A stretch of DNA of 64,000 nucleotides, taken from NCBI GenBank assembly GCA_021186555.1, contig JAJKFL010000007.1, positions 31,285,827 to 31,349,826 on the forward strand, read 5' to 3'. Made by a program: the position numbers and the translations under genes. Positions within the stretch are counted from its first letter, which is position 1, and the number at the start of each line of letters is the position of its first letter. Below the pieces are notes generated by a model. It had not been told where the DNA came from. It did no database searches and was given only the letters and a program-made list of their open reading frames with translations. The DNA is from Reticulitermes speratus (taxonomy: Eukaryota > Arthropoda > Insecta > Blattodea > Rhinotermitidae). Shown piece by piece: positions 1-13,600 of this stretch.

Positions 1-1427
1 TGTAGCTCAGACTACAGCCAGTGTGGCTACAAGTATGTGTGTGGTCACCCATGCCACTGTGGCCAACACCTTGTAGCTCAGACTACAGCCAGTGTGGCTG
101 CAAGTATGTGTGTGGTCACCCATGCCACTGTGGCCAACACCTTGTAGCTCAGACTACAGCCAGTGTGGCTGCAAGTATGTGTGTGGTCACCCATGCCACT
201 GTGGCCAACACCTTGTAGCTCAGACTACAGCCAGTGTGGCTGCAAGTATGTGTGTGGTCACCCATGCCACTGTGGCCAACACCTTGTAGTTCAGACTACA
301 GCCAGTGTGGCTGCAAGTATGTTTGTGGTCACCCATGCCACTGTGGCCAACACCTTGTAGCTCAGACTACAGCCAGTGTGGCTGCAAGTATGTGTGTGGT
401 CACCCATGCCACTGTGGCCAACACCTTGTAGTTCAGACTACAGCCAGTGTGGCTGCAAGTATGTTTGTGGTCACCCATGCCACTGTGGCCAACATCTTGT
501 AGCTCAGACTACAGCCAGTGTGGCTACAAGTATGTGTGTGGTCACCCATGCCACTGTGGCCAACACCTTGTAGTTCAGACTACAGCCAGTGTGGCTACAA
601 GTATGTGTGTGGTCACCCATGCCACTGTGGCCAACACCTTGTAGTTCAGACTACAGCCAGTGTGGCTACAAGTATGTGTGTGGTCACCCATGCCACTGTG
701 GCCAACACCTTGTAGCTCAGACTACAGCCAGTGTGGCTGCAAGTATGTGTGTGGTCACCCATGCCACTGTGGCCAACACCTTGTAGTTCAGACTACAGCC
801 AGTGTGGCTACAAGTATGTGTGTGGTCACACATGCCACTGTGGCCAACACCTTGTAGCTCAGACTACAGCCAGTGTGGCTACAAGTATGTGTGTAGTCAC
901 CCATGCCACTGTGGCCAACACCTTGTAGCTCAGACTACAGCCAATGTGGCTGCAAGTATGTGTGTGGTCACCCATGCCACTGTGGCCAACACCTTGTAGC
1001 TCAGACTACAGCCAGTGTGGCTGCAAGTATGTGTGTGGTCACCCATGCCACTGTGGCCAACACCTTGTAGCTCAGACTACAGCCAGTGTGGCTGCAAGTA
1101 TGTGTGTGGTCACCCATGCCACTGTGGCCAACACCTTGTAGCTCAGACTACAGCCAGTGTGGCTGCAAGTATGTGTGTGGTCACCCATGCCACTGTGGCC
1201 AACACCTTGTAGCTCAGACTACAGCCAATGTGGCTGCAAGTATGTGTGTGGTCACCCATGCCACTGTGGCCAACACCTTGTAGCTCAGACTACAGCCAGT
1301 GTGGCTGCAAGTATGTGTGTGGTCACCCATGCCACTGTGGCCAACACCTTGTAGCTCAGACTACAGCCAGTGTGGCTGCAAGTATGTGTGTGGTCACCCA
1401 TGCCACTGTGGCCAACACCTTGTAGCT
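1..1427. repeat. 71-bp minisatellite, about 20 copies, in gene A intron
   Basis: Near-identical 71-bp units, each with TGTAGCTCAGACTACAGCC and CATGCCACTGTGGCC. The array runs off the left edge and stops ten bases short of the splice donor at 1437. A few positions alternate between copies (GCT/GTT, GCAAG/ACAAG), which suggests ongoing unequal exchange. The overlapping 65-residue open frames in it are an artefact of the unit length. Confidence 0.97.
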
Positions 1428-1437
1428 GAGATCTTAC

Positions 1438-1604
1438 CTTGTTGATGTTGTCGGAGAATATGAAGATCATCTGCGTGATGATGAATGCTGCCTGGGCAAG
1501 GGGCGTGATGGCCACCAGGATGTCGTCACATTTGGAGGTGCTGCGCAGCTCGAAGTACATGCCAAAATGCAGGACGGCGTGAATCATGGCGCCCACACCG
1601 AAAC
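1438..1604 (-). CDS. Otop: Gene A exon, membrane segments 3-4 (last exon in window)
   Basis: 167-bp exon, acceptor ttctttgcag and donor gtaagatc, ending at phase 0. It reads [19 protein letters not shown], then a short Cys-containing loop (RSTSKCDD), then [20 protein letters not shown] and IFSDNINK. It aligns with gene B exon 42331-42177 along its whole length. The following intron begins ten bases before a 71-bp minisatellite. Confidence 0.93.
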
Positions 1605-4600
1605 CTGCAAAGAAGTACATGCCATCACTTGCTGTGTCTGTCTTCGTAATAGGTGTTGAACCAATTCAAGGACTTACATGAAACGTATTGTAGATATGCC
1701 ACGTAACCTTCGTGACTGTTAATTTTCTATCATCAGTAGTACCAACAAACAGATAAATATTTATGCTACTGAAAAAAATGTTGACAACTGACAGACGTTT
1801 GTACAGGGAGTTTTTTTTTCTTAACGCGGAACTGAGTAATGCCGAACGGGAGGCGTTATCCTTCACTGTGCATCGGTGCAGCTATGAACGGATCCGCGTT
1901 CAGCTGAACACTCTGTATTTACGGAAGTAAAACCGAAATTTTCGCGCTTATCGCTGGACGACAGGGGATTTATGTCGGGATTTTTTGGCGCGTTCTCAAT
2001 AAATCGTTGCAGAAATTAGTATGTTAGCTTCGCCATGTATTTTCAGTCTCTCCATTCATATATTCGAGTGTAATGACATAGGAACAAGGGAACGGATTTT
2101 TGTGAAATTATTTATAATTTTCACGCGCGAAACACGTGGTAAATTAAAAAATGTAACAGTAACACACGTGGGCCGGGATAGCGTATTCGGTATAGCGACT
2201 CACTACGAGTTGGACGGTCCGGGGATCGAATCCCAGTGGTGGCGCGATTTTCAACACCCGTCCAGACCGGCCCTGGGACCTACCCAGCCTCCTGTACAAT
2301 GCGTATCGGGTCATCCCCGGGGGTAAAGCGGCCGAGGCGTGGCGTTGACGACCCACCCCTATCTAGTACCGAGGTTAAAGAAAGAGTAGAGCTATACCTC
2401 TACTCCCCCTCTGGGTTTTCATGGCCTGTTCTAGGGTGGACTTTACCTTTACCTTTAAGAGTAACACGTGATTGTAATGGAGTCACCATTAAGCTAACAA
2501 TGATTTGGTATGTGTCAGTTGTTAATTAATAGGAACTTGCATAGTTTTCTAACATTGTGACCGTGTCTCCTCATTGAAGGCTCACTGGTTACTTTATTAT
2601 GAACGTGTGACAAGTGTTACCCCATACAAGTACCAACACTTACCGGCGATTCCCATTCTCAGGTAAAAGCTGCCGTAGCGAACTTGCTGCTCGTGATTGG
2701 TCCCAGCTCCCTTCAGTCGCTCTGTAATGTAGAAATATTTTGTGAAATATTTGCTAAATCTTTATGAACTCTGACCAATCACAGCGTGAGTCCTGCTGTA
2801 TCCGGACCGGTCAAAGAGCGTGAAGCACTGACGTTACCACAAACACGTTTCTACTGCTTAATTAGCTGTATGCTGCTGTTGCATACACAGCTGTTAGACG
2901 ACGGACATTAGTGACTTCATGGGCTAGCCAGATGTAAGGTTTTCCTTGCGAAATTTCTGTGGTTCGAACCTAACGCTTATATTTCTGTTCTCTTAATGAG
3001 GCAGAGTAAAAAAGTAAAGTGAATTTATTACTTCTTATACAACAATCTGTGTCAGATGCAATGTGTATTGTTTCTCAACATAATTACCATTTTTTTTCAA
3101 CGCTTATTGCTTAGCGGTTTACAAGCCTTCTGATCCCATCTGCGGAGAAAGTTTTCGTTAGTGACGGAAGCCACGTATGTGCACCGTCCTTAACTTCAGG
3201 GCCACTGGCAAATTTTCGTCCACGCAAGGCTTCTTTTAGTGGCCCAAACATGTGATAATCCGAAGGAGCTAGGTACGGACTGTATGTGGGGCGTGGGAGA
3301 ATTTCAAATTTCGTACATAGATTAATGTCATGACTCTGTGAATGTGAAGTGTGTCCGTATTACATCACAAATGTGTGTAGGCTCCCAGCTTGTTTGGATC
3401 GTGATTATCGTGAATTCTTATCCTCGGAACTAGATGGAAGTGAGTGGACAGCTTCACGCTCCGGCAGCTCAGATTCGGGGTAAGAAAATCCCGTAGACCT
3501 GCTCATTGGACCCGTTGAAGAATATAGTCGTAGCAGCCATCTATCTTATAAATTATAGTGCGCTTGGTTTGTGAGTGCGTGAGTGATTAGTTGATGAAGC
3601 AGTCAAGGGATAAAGAAGTATGTATGCTTCGGTCGGTATTGCAGCGTCGTACTTTGGCGACGTCTATCTAGCTACCTCTTAAGGGCCATACAAATTCATA
3701 ACGTGAATATTCAGTGAAACTGTGATATAGTGGTATCCATCTAGGGCTGTGATACGAGCGGATCAGTTGAAGGCTTATATATGGAGATCGTACTACAGTC
3801 GTCGTGGAGCAGCGCGTGAGTATAATGTTAAACCAGTCATATGATGGAGACCAAGCTAGCAATACCCGAACTCAGAAAACATTTTGCAGAATTTTCTTTT
3901 ACTTATTTTTTGTCTTCTAATACAAAGCGCTGTAGGTTTGAACTATTTCGGTCAAATAAACGGGTGCTATATTCGGGAAATAAGGTTACCAGAATCTGTG
4001 ATATGGCATGCACTTGAGACATGCGGAGAAATACTGGATCATTTTCGTGTGATAAGGTTCAAACAACTCACTGTTTGACATCTCGAAGGCGGACGTCTTC
4101 CTGCTGACACTGAGGACGACTTCCTCTTTCATGACGCCTGCGTACATGTAGCAGAGGAACAGGACGCTCCCCAGATACAGGTAAAGGTAGAAGCCCTGAA
4201 ACCGTGGGATAAACAGATAACTTGAGGATTATATCAAACCAACTGATGCACAATTAAAAACCACTTTTTTTGTAGCTTTTATAAAATGTTTGTACCCCTA
4301 CAAAAAAAAAGTGGTTTTTATTTGTGCATCAGTTGGTTTCATATAATATGTTTAGTAAAGATGCACGGTGGTAATAACGTGAGATAACTTGCGGTACAGT
4401 ACCATTTTCTGTCTGAATGTCGCACACTGTTACTCTATATTCAAGAGTACCAACCCAATAATAACTCATCCATTTATTGCCCACTTTATGAATGTACAGA
4501 GCTATATCTCTACTCACCCGTGTGCCTTCAAGACATGTACAGGGACATCTTTACCTTTTACGGAATCAGCAAGAAGCATTTAATTATTAGACTTAGTTTC

Positions 4601-7600
4601 TTATGGCAGTGACTCTGGGGAATACTGAATTCTGGGATGTGATACCGTACAGGGTGGTATAAATGTTTAGAATATTCGGGAGAAACTACTTAGTAGGTTC
4701 TTCTGAAACGTCGGTAAAGCTATACCGAACTACACTGCGTCACGTCCCTGAAGACTGGATTCTTCAGAATGGTGCATGGGCCTCGATATTAATAATAATA
4801 ATAATAATAATAATAAAGATTATCAAAAGAAATGGCTAGAAATTTGGAAAATATTTATAAAAATGAAATGTCGAATTTGCTGTATCGGTATAAACCGAAG
4901 GGCGAAAGACAAGAGGAAAAGTTTAATGTTGTAACTGGAGAGTGTCAGGAGCTTAGCTGGTGCTGATAATGATGTGATGTGCCGTGATACAGAGGTGATC
5001 ACACTAGATACGGTGTTGATGATGTGTTGTGCCTTGTTACACGAGTGTTCACACTACAGATGGCACATTGCAGAAGCTACTTTTTTTTTTTGTATTTTGT
5101 TAACAATTTGCCATATCGAAAAGTTTGAAACTGAGGTTGTACTTCTGAATGAGGCACATAGGTTAGTTTCTGACATGTATTTTCTATTCACGCCCCCCTC
5201 TCCTATCCCCGCGAGAAACAACGATAAAATTCGATTTGATATACACGTCAAATGGGGCACGCGGTGGCGCAGTTGGTTGAGGCACTGCTCTACAAGCCGG
5301 AACGTCGCGGGTTTGATTCCCGATGATGTCATTGGAATTTTTCATTGACATAATCCTTTCGGCCGCAGTATGGCCCTCAGCCTCTAACAGAAATGAGTAC
5401 CAGGAGTATTTCCTGGGATGGGGGGGGGGGGGTAAAGGCGGCCGGTGCGTAAGGCTGACAACCTTACCACCTTCATGCGCCGATTGTCTATAAATCTGGA
5501 AGCCTCAACCTCCTGGAACCCTAAGGGCCTGTCCAGGCCTGTAATGCGATTGCTGTACCTTTTTATACACGTCCAATAGACGTTATGCGGTATTAGACCG
5601 ATACAAAGCAACAGCAAACTCACCCAAAAATCTGTATTGTAGAACTTAATATCAAATTAATCAAAATCCATTCAGTAGGCTCAGTGTTGAAATATGCGAG
5701 CGGCCGAATCCTTTGTCGGCCGTTACTGAATACAACACGAAACTTACATTTCTGCAGTAGCAGGGTCGGCGTGTTTATTGGGCCTTCGAATGACTATGAG
5801 CTGCTGAAGAATCACTCTGAGGCATGGACTTGCTTAAATGTCGACCGGTCGGGAAGTAAGGAGAGACGAAGGTTGAAACTGTGAAACCTGGGAACCGTAA
5901 TAATGCTGCATGCAACCCTAAAGCTGACGTATGGAAAAACACAAATCGACTCTATGGGAAATGATTGCAGTAATATGATATATGCCGATCGCAGTGGCCG
6001 CGCGGTCTAAGGCGTGGGTCTACGGCCGCTCGCTTGCTGGGATTGTGGGTTCGAATCGTACCGGGGGCATGGATGTCTGTCTGTTGTGAGTGTTGTGTGT
6101 TGTCAGGTAGAGGTCTGTGCGACGGGCTGATCACTCGTACAGATGAGTCCTACCGACTGTGGTGTGTCTGAGTGTGATCGTGAAGCGTCGTGAAATGAGG
6201 CGGCCTAGGCCCCCAAGGGGCTGTCGAACCATTAAAAAAATATATATATATACATATGTATTAAATACGGCTATGAATCCGAAGTAAGAAGAAATATGGG
6301 GCGCACTGGATACCATCCTGTGTCATGTGAAGTGGATTCAGTTAGCTCAGGATATGGCTTAGCGGAGGAATGTTATAACTACGGCAATGAACCTTCAGAT
6401 TTTATACAGCGTGTGACATTTATTGGCTAGCTGAACAACTGTACCCTCTAAGAAGAATTGTGTCTGTACAGCTAGCTATATCAGAAGAAGAATTGTAGAA
6501 CGATTGCATAAAGGTTGGTTACAAAAATAATAATACTCAAATATGGTATTTTACCAGCAGTAACAAGACATGGATATATGTAGTTAAACGTTACAAACTT
6601 GTGGTCACGTAATACAGGGTGATTAAAGAAGAAGGTAAAACCGTCAGATGTTTACGATGAAATAACAAGCGAGCTATAAACATGAACGACCGAAACATAT
6701 CCTGCTGTAACCAGCTCACCAGCAGGCATAGTGTTTTTTAGTAATTTTTTTCACTAATATTACTTATATTTCCTTCTCTTTAACTTTTGTTTCACACACA
6801 AGTTAGCTAAATTGGTTACAGGAATAATTTTGTGACTTTTTTTGTAAAAATGAAATTAACAAATAAAAAATACACGATGATGATGGAACCAGCGAGCCTA
6901 CAATGACACGATATTTATCAATTGTTCGGAGTTTTTCGCATTTTGTAAGAGATCATAAATTTGAGAGTTATCGTAAGAGTCGATACATACAGGGTGGCGC
7001 AAATGTTCACTTGAAACTCGATAGTTAACATGTTTCCCCGACTGTGAAGTGTCTTCTGCGCCACTCTGTATAATGCCATTTTAGGCTCAGTGATTATTTT
7101 ATTTTAAGCATGAACAACTGTTACCATTTTTTTAATTATTCGGCACTTAACAAGACTCTACAGGCCAAGAAGAAGGATTTGATAATCACGGAAGAGACGG
7201 TCATAAATTTTTTCCCATAGTTGTAACTGCACCCACCAGAGGGATTGCTGAACGTGACGGCATGTGCATTGCTACTTACATCGTACGTCGTCGCGGTGCT
7301 GTTAGGCAGGATAGCCGCTGTAATGGGCAGAGCCAACCCCAGCACAACCAGCAGTTTGCCGTAGAAAGCTGACAGCGTCGACGTCAGGATGTCGCTGCAA
7401 CACGCGTTACATTATGTACTGCTTCAGACTCAAAGTTTCCTTGAGCCTCAACACATGCATCGTGTCCAGTGGCCACAGACAATAAGACACACGTCTTGCA
7501 CTGGCAAATTCCGCCAAATGTTCCCTGTGTTATATAGTCCGAAGATCTGTTGTGTTTGTCTGAACATGGTACCCAACTCCTACACTGGCATATAATTACC

Positions 7601-10600
7601 GTATCAGTACCGTAATATTCCAGGGGCACGCGGTGGCGCAGTTGGTTGAGGCACTACGCTACAAACCGGAACTTCGCGGGTTCGATTCCCGATGGTGTCA
7701 TTGGAATTTTTCCTTGACATAATCGTTTCGGTCGCACTATGGCCCTGGGGTCGACTCAGCTTCTAACAGAAATGAGTACCAGGAATATTTCCTGGGGGTA
7801 AAGGCGGCCGGTGCGTAGGGCTGACAACCTTACCACTTTCATGTGCCGATTGTCTATAAATCTGGGAGCCTCAACCTTCTGGAACTCTAACGGTCTGTCC
7901 ACGCCTGTAATGGGATTGCTTTACCCTTACCGTAATATTCCTTTAGCCATTGCTGCCTCCCGATCCATTATCGGACGCACCAAATCTCCTCTCTAGTAGG
8001 TAACGGATATTCTTTTTTGCGAGGATGTAGCGGTCGCAGCATGAAGCTAACCCCTGTCCTTCGAGTTCTACGTCACCTGTGTGCATCTCCACCTACACAC
8101 CACACCCCTACTAAGCTTTAAGGCGGTGTGCTTAACTATAGGGACATCTTGTAGGCCTGTGCACATGTAGAAAGGGGACATCGAGGAACATTGCGGTATT
8201 GTAACCTTGTGGTTGTACAGTATCATGCAAAGAGGTCATCTGTGAGACCTAGGCATAGATGGAAGAACGGTGTTAAATTTCTCGTTTAATAAACTGAACG
8301 CGAAAGGGGTTGGACTGACACAGTGCCATCTGTGTTGAGTGCTGTGAATGTTTCTGTTGCACAATTACAGGTTTCCGGCGAAACGAATATCGTGATATTA
8401 TTAGGACGATTAAATAGGGATAAGATGGTCGGGGAATCCGGTAGGTCTACGAATGGGGAAGATAAGAAATGCGTACGGAAGTTTAGCTTTTTAAATGTCA
8501 AGGAAAGCGATCTCTTGGCAGACATAGGCGTATACGGGAGCACAGTATTAATAATAGAGGATGCGGGCTGGATTAAACTGGCTTGCGGCAAAGTTCGCTT
8601 ACAGGATTTTGTGAACTTCGGATTTAATTGTAATACAAAGGAATCTCATGACCACTTCAGTAAATATATGTATTATTTTTTCAAGGGCTATCTAGCACTA
8701 TGGAATTGATTGGTTAGTCTGAATAATGATGCATTGCCGTATGCAGTAAGACACTTACTCCGATCTGTTTGTCCAGCTTTTCTTCCTGTTACGTTCTATG
8801 TGTATTGTCGGTTGATGTTTCTCGAGTCTCTCCGGCTCCTCATGCAGTGTAGCCAGACGCGTCTCTTTCGTAGTCACGTACGGCCTGCAAAAGAGCGACG
8901 TTGTTATGCAATTTTATTTCGCTAATCACAGAGATGGCCGAATATTAATTTTGGATGTCGTTTAATGCGTTGATTGTAGCCTGCAGTGGAACTTAATTAT
9001 ACTAGTTGCAGGCCTAATCGTGTGAATAATTCGCACGTAGAAACTGTAAAATATTTATTCAACAGAAATTAAAAGATCTTAATCTTAACAAACATTAAGA
9101 TTTGTTTATTCTATTTTCACCGTGCGTTTTTCGAGTATAGACAATGTTTTTCACCAACTGAATGCACTTGTTATGAAAACACTAAAATATTCTAAAACTG
9201 TCTAACACTGTCTAAAACTGTTTGATGAGCCGAAACATGTCGGGGCTTTTTATCAAACAGTTTTAGAATATTTTAGTGTTTTCATAACAAGTGCATTTAG
9301 TTGGTGAAAAACATTGTCTATTAAGATTTGTACCCAGTAATGCTTGATGCTGGATAATTTCTTTCGGAGGTCAATGGATCAGAAGCAACATGTAAATAAG
9401 AAACAGCAGCTGCCACATTGAAACGACAGTCCTTCCTCAAGTGGAGGCCAAATGAATTTCATGAAATATATTAGCTTCCCTTAGCCTCCACTTGAGGCAG
9501 CACTGTAAACTTCTAACGTTAGCCTTTGTAAAAACAATTTTTGAGAAGGAATTATCTATCTGTCTTGAAAACATCCGTCTTGGTAGTTCAGTACATCATG
9601 ATGTCTCAGCAAACATTACTGTGTGAATATATATGATGATATTCTGCAGGATACATGAAAAGATACAATTTTCGACTGCCTATGTATATTTTTGTTTATG
9701 ATCAAATTGGTAGGGACTGGGAGGTGGCAGCAGTAAGGGACAGTAAGAGGTGCTAGTGCTTCAGTCGATATTGCAACATGGATCTTTGCTGAAAAAAAAA
9801 AGCTAATTACACAGCGTCCGTGGTTGGGCCCAATAGTTGTGAGAAGTCCGATAAGTACTTCCCTCAAAATGAAGGACAAAGGTTTTAAATCCATAATAGC
9901 GAGATTCTGATCTTCAATTTTTGAAAGCTGAGGAAACGATAAGAGTTGTCGAACTGGGTAATAAGCAATATGATAAGAAAAATAATAGCGATATTTTACT
10001 GTTAACCAACAATTGCACACAATTGTCATAGATTCACAATAATATACTTAAAACACTACACTGCTACATGTTTCGGACCTTACTGGTCCATCATCTTGGG
10101 CCGGGATAGCGTAGTCGGTATAGCGACTCGCTGGACGGTCCGGGGATCGAATCCCGGTGGGGGCGAGATTTTTCGCAGCCATCCAGACCGGCCCTGGGGC
10201 CCACCCAGCCTCCTATACGATGGGTACCGGGAAAGCGGCCGGGGCGTGGAGTTGACCACTTACCCCCATCTAGTGCAAGGGTTAAAGAAAGAGTACAGCT
10301 ATACCTCTACTCCCCCTCTGGGCCTTCATGGCCTGTTCTAGGGTGAACTTTACCTTTACCTGGTCCATCATCAGAGAGTACACCAATTGTTGCATAAAAC
10401 AATTACTTAACAATATTTTTGTCTTTTGCTTATGTAGAAATGATGGAAATTGTCCGTGTAGTGAGTTTGTGTAGCGGACAGAACTGATACACTGTAAACT
10501 GAAACAGCGCGTGGATGTGAGAGAGGTGTTCAAAATACACAGTAATTGCCCCTATATGTAAAATATTTTACGTGGGCATGTAGGTCTTATTAAGTAACTA

Positions 10601-13600
10601 ACTAACTCCATGGAGCAGAGTCCTTCTTGAGAAGCTAACAGGTCGTCAGCTAGTCAAGAAATTCCCCGCGTTTTATGGAACCCGAAGGTTCATTACCGCA
10701 CACACATGAGCCATCCCACTTCTTAAAGATCCATTTTAATATTATCCTCCCATCTACGCCTGGGTCTTCCAAGTGGTCTCCTTCCCTCAGGTCTTCCCAC
10801 TAAAATCCTGTATGCACCTCTCCCCTCACCCGTACGTGCTACATGCCCCGGCCATCTCATTCTTCTTGATTTGATCACCCGAATAATATTTGGTGATGGT
10901 AGGTCTTATTAGTCTCTGTAAGCCTTTTTATTTGAAACGTTCTTTGATGTATATTTTAGCGTCACATGGTTTGTGTGTATGTATGTATGTAGTGTTGTTT
11001 TAATGCATGCTTCCATTAAATTTATTGGTTTTATTGTACGTTTAATGAACTGCAGAACAGTGCAGTTTGTAACGGTCACATCTGTTGGACCGACTGCGCC
11101 AATATTAGATTAACGTAACTGAATATTTAATTAACTTATACGGAGTGCGTTGGTGTTTTATTTACCGGCACTGTCATTATTTGGTATTATACAGCGTCGA
11201 TGGTAGATGGGGTTGACTATAGAAACTTTGTGAAACAGTGCTCTTTAGTACTGTATTAGCCGATCGTTTGTATTCTATTTTCTAGTTCGGCTAATTTAAT
11301 AATCTTAATTAGCTGCAGAGTGTTACTTTTTATGCTAATGTGAGCCAGCTTTTAACCGGTAAATATCGTGTGTTATACCTTAGCATGAGAGGCAGCGAAT
11401 CGAAACTGGTTTGACTCTGATTTTGGAGCATCAGTTTGAATCCTACCAAGAACGGGCTGTATTTACTGATTTTTTTTTTCTCATTTATTGGAGAAAATGT
11501 AGATTAAAATATCGACCCTCTGCAGAACAAGTGCCACTGACATGTCAGTAGAAGTGCAGTGTTTTACACTTATTGTCTGACATCTCCACAGTGTTTCCTA
11601 TTTCACCCATTTGTGCTTTGACGTCTGGCACTATTGACACTAATACTGCCTATTCACACCTATGTAATTAATGTACAAGGCTGTATTCGGTGCTCGGTAC
11701 CTGCTGGTTTATTGGTAAAGTTCATAGGAATATCTCAAAGCACACAGCTTGACATATTCTCTTACAGATTTGGAGTTTTTGAGAACGAATTGATGAAAAT
11801 AGTGTTAGGACCAAAGACGGGTGTTGAGTCGTTCAAGAAATTAAATGAAACTCATCTTTGTGGTTCGACGTTCGTTACCGCTTGAAATATGTTAAGCTGA
11901 AATCTGCGGTCTTCTGGGCTATTACGCGGCGTCGTGTAGTAATTGTTTAACGACGTTTCGGGACAACGTATCGGTCCCAACTGCACGGGTCAAGAGTCCG
12001 AGTAGGAAAGAAAGCCAGCAACCTATAACGACGCCGCGTAACACCCCAAAAGACCGCAGGTTTCATCAATATCGCGGCGGAAGCCTGAACTCAAGATGTT
12101 AAGCTGATTTTCTTGATAGTCTAAGGTGTCAGTTACTCAGCTTCAGTAACAGCTGGACGGTTCCTTACTTTACTCGTTGAATCCATTTTGAGATAGTTCC
12201 GTTCAGTTCTTCATTCACACATTATTGCTGGAAAATCCATTTTGATATTATCTTCCATACGCGCTCATACGTTATTCCGTTGAAATTTCCCGCCTAATAT
12301 TTTATACGCTTTTTTATTTCCCTCATGCGTGCTATGTGTTCATTCACCTCATTCTTCTTGACCTAATGAAATTATTATGATTTTAGATGGTGTTTTAAAA
12401 TCATTAATATCTTCATTGTGATGACGGAAAGATCAAATGCTGTCAGCTTCTGGATTCAAAACCAACTCTGAAGTCTCACGTATAATTTTAGGATATAATC
12501 AACTGTATTTTATGAAAGCTTTTCAATTGGAAGCCTGAAGTGCTATAGCCTAGATACTCGTATATGCAATAAAGTTAGGCTGCTTGTTGCGGTTGGCCTA
12601 CGCATTGTCTTCAGGCCACGTAATTACACTAAATGGGCTGATATAACGCAGTAAGTTGGGATTTGGGCCCATCCCAGTGACCGTGTGGTCTAAAGCGTCG
12701 GTCTGCAGCCGTTCGCTTACTGGGATTGTGGGTTTGAACCCCGCTGAGGGCATGGATGTCTGTCTCTTGTGAGTGTTGTGTGTTGTCAGGTAGAGGTCTC
12801 TGCGTCGGGCTGGTCACTCGTCCAGAGGAGTCCTACCGAGTGTGGTGTGTCTAAAGTGTGATCGTGAAGCCTCGATAATGAGGAGTCCCTGGTCCACTAG
12901 GGACTGTTGCGCCGTTGGAAAAAGGAAGTTGCGATTTGTACACAGTGTGGTACTTATCACATGCTCGCTGTGTTATTCCCTTCTGATTATTCAGGCCGTG
13001 AATACTAACTTCTGATGCTTTGTTACAACTGGCATGAAACTGGTAGTTGCAAGCGAAACACTGACACGCGTGGTTTCATCTTCCCATCTTCAAGATTCAA
13101 TGACCCTCGGAGATAGGACCTATAGGCTGTCCCGAAACGTCGGTGACTACCAACCAACGCTGCGTAACATCCCAGAAGAGCGAAGACCTCAAAACACTTA
13201 TAAACGTGAGGATTGTAAATGCGACTTCCAACTGTATACGAATCAGAAACGGTAAATTGTCTGCGTGTCTTGCAACATTTACAATTGGTCATGACGGATT
13301 GTAGTGCTGTTGCTAGGATACGCAAGTAACATTAGAGTGAATATTCAGAGTGATATTTTACTGGGTCGCGACAGCAAAGGAATAAGTTTGTCCAAGTACA
13401 ATGAAGACTTTTTTTTGCTTTATTTCTCCTGGGTAGGCCTGTGTACCTTGAGAATGCGCGCAGATATGCATGTAGCTCTTCACCTAAAGCATCCGATACG
13501 TTTTTCTGATTTTGGCCAGAATTGAAGCGTCTCGATAATTTCTCTTAAAAATTTCCCAGTATGAAATTTCATAAAGGTGCGTGTAGCGGTCTTCGAGCTG

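Noticed and set aside
21..1425. Repeated 65-residue Cys-rich frames
   Set aside because: They arise from reading a 71-bp repeat in all three frames. There is no start context, and the array is intronic to gene A on the other strand.
1..1427. CRISPR-like array
   Set aside because: Units are contiguous with no unique spacers, and the genome is animal. The same applies to the 49-bp and 44-bp arrays.
8323..8709. Small coding gene
   Set aside because: Open on both strands with no recognised domain, splice signal or homologous copy. Kept only as an unassigned frame.
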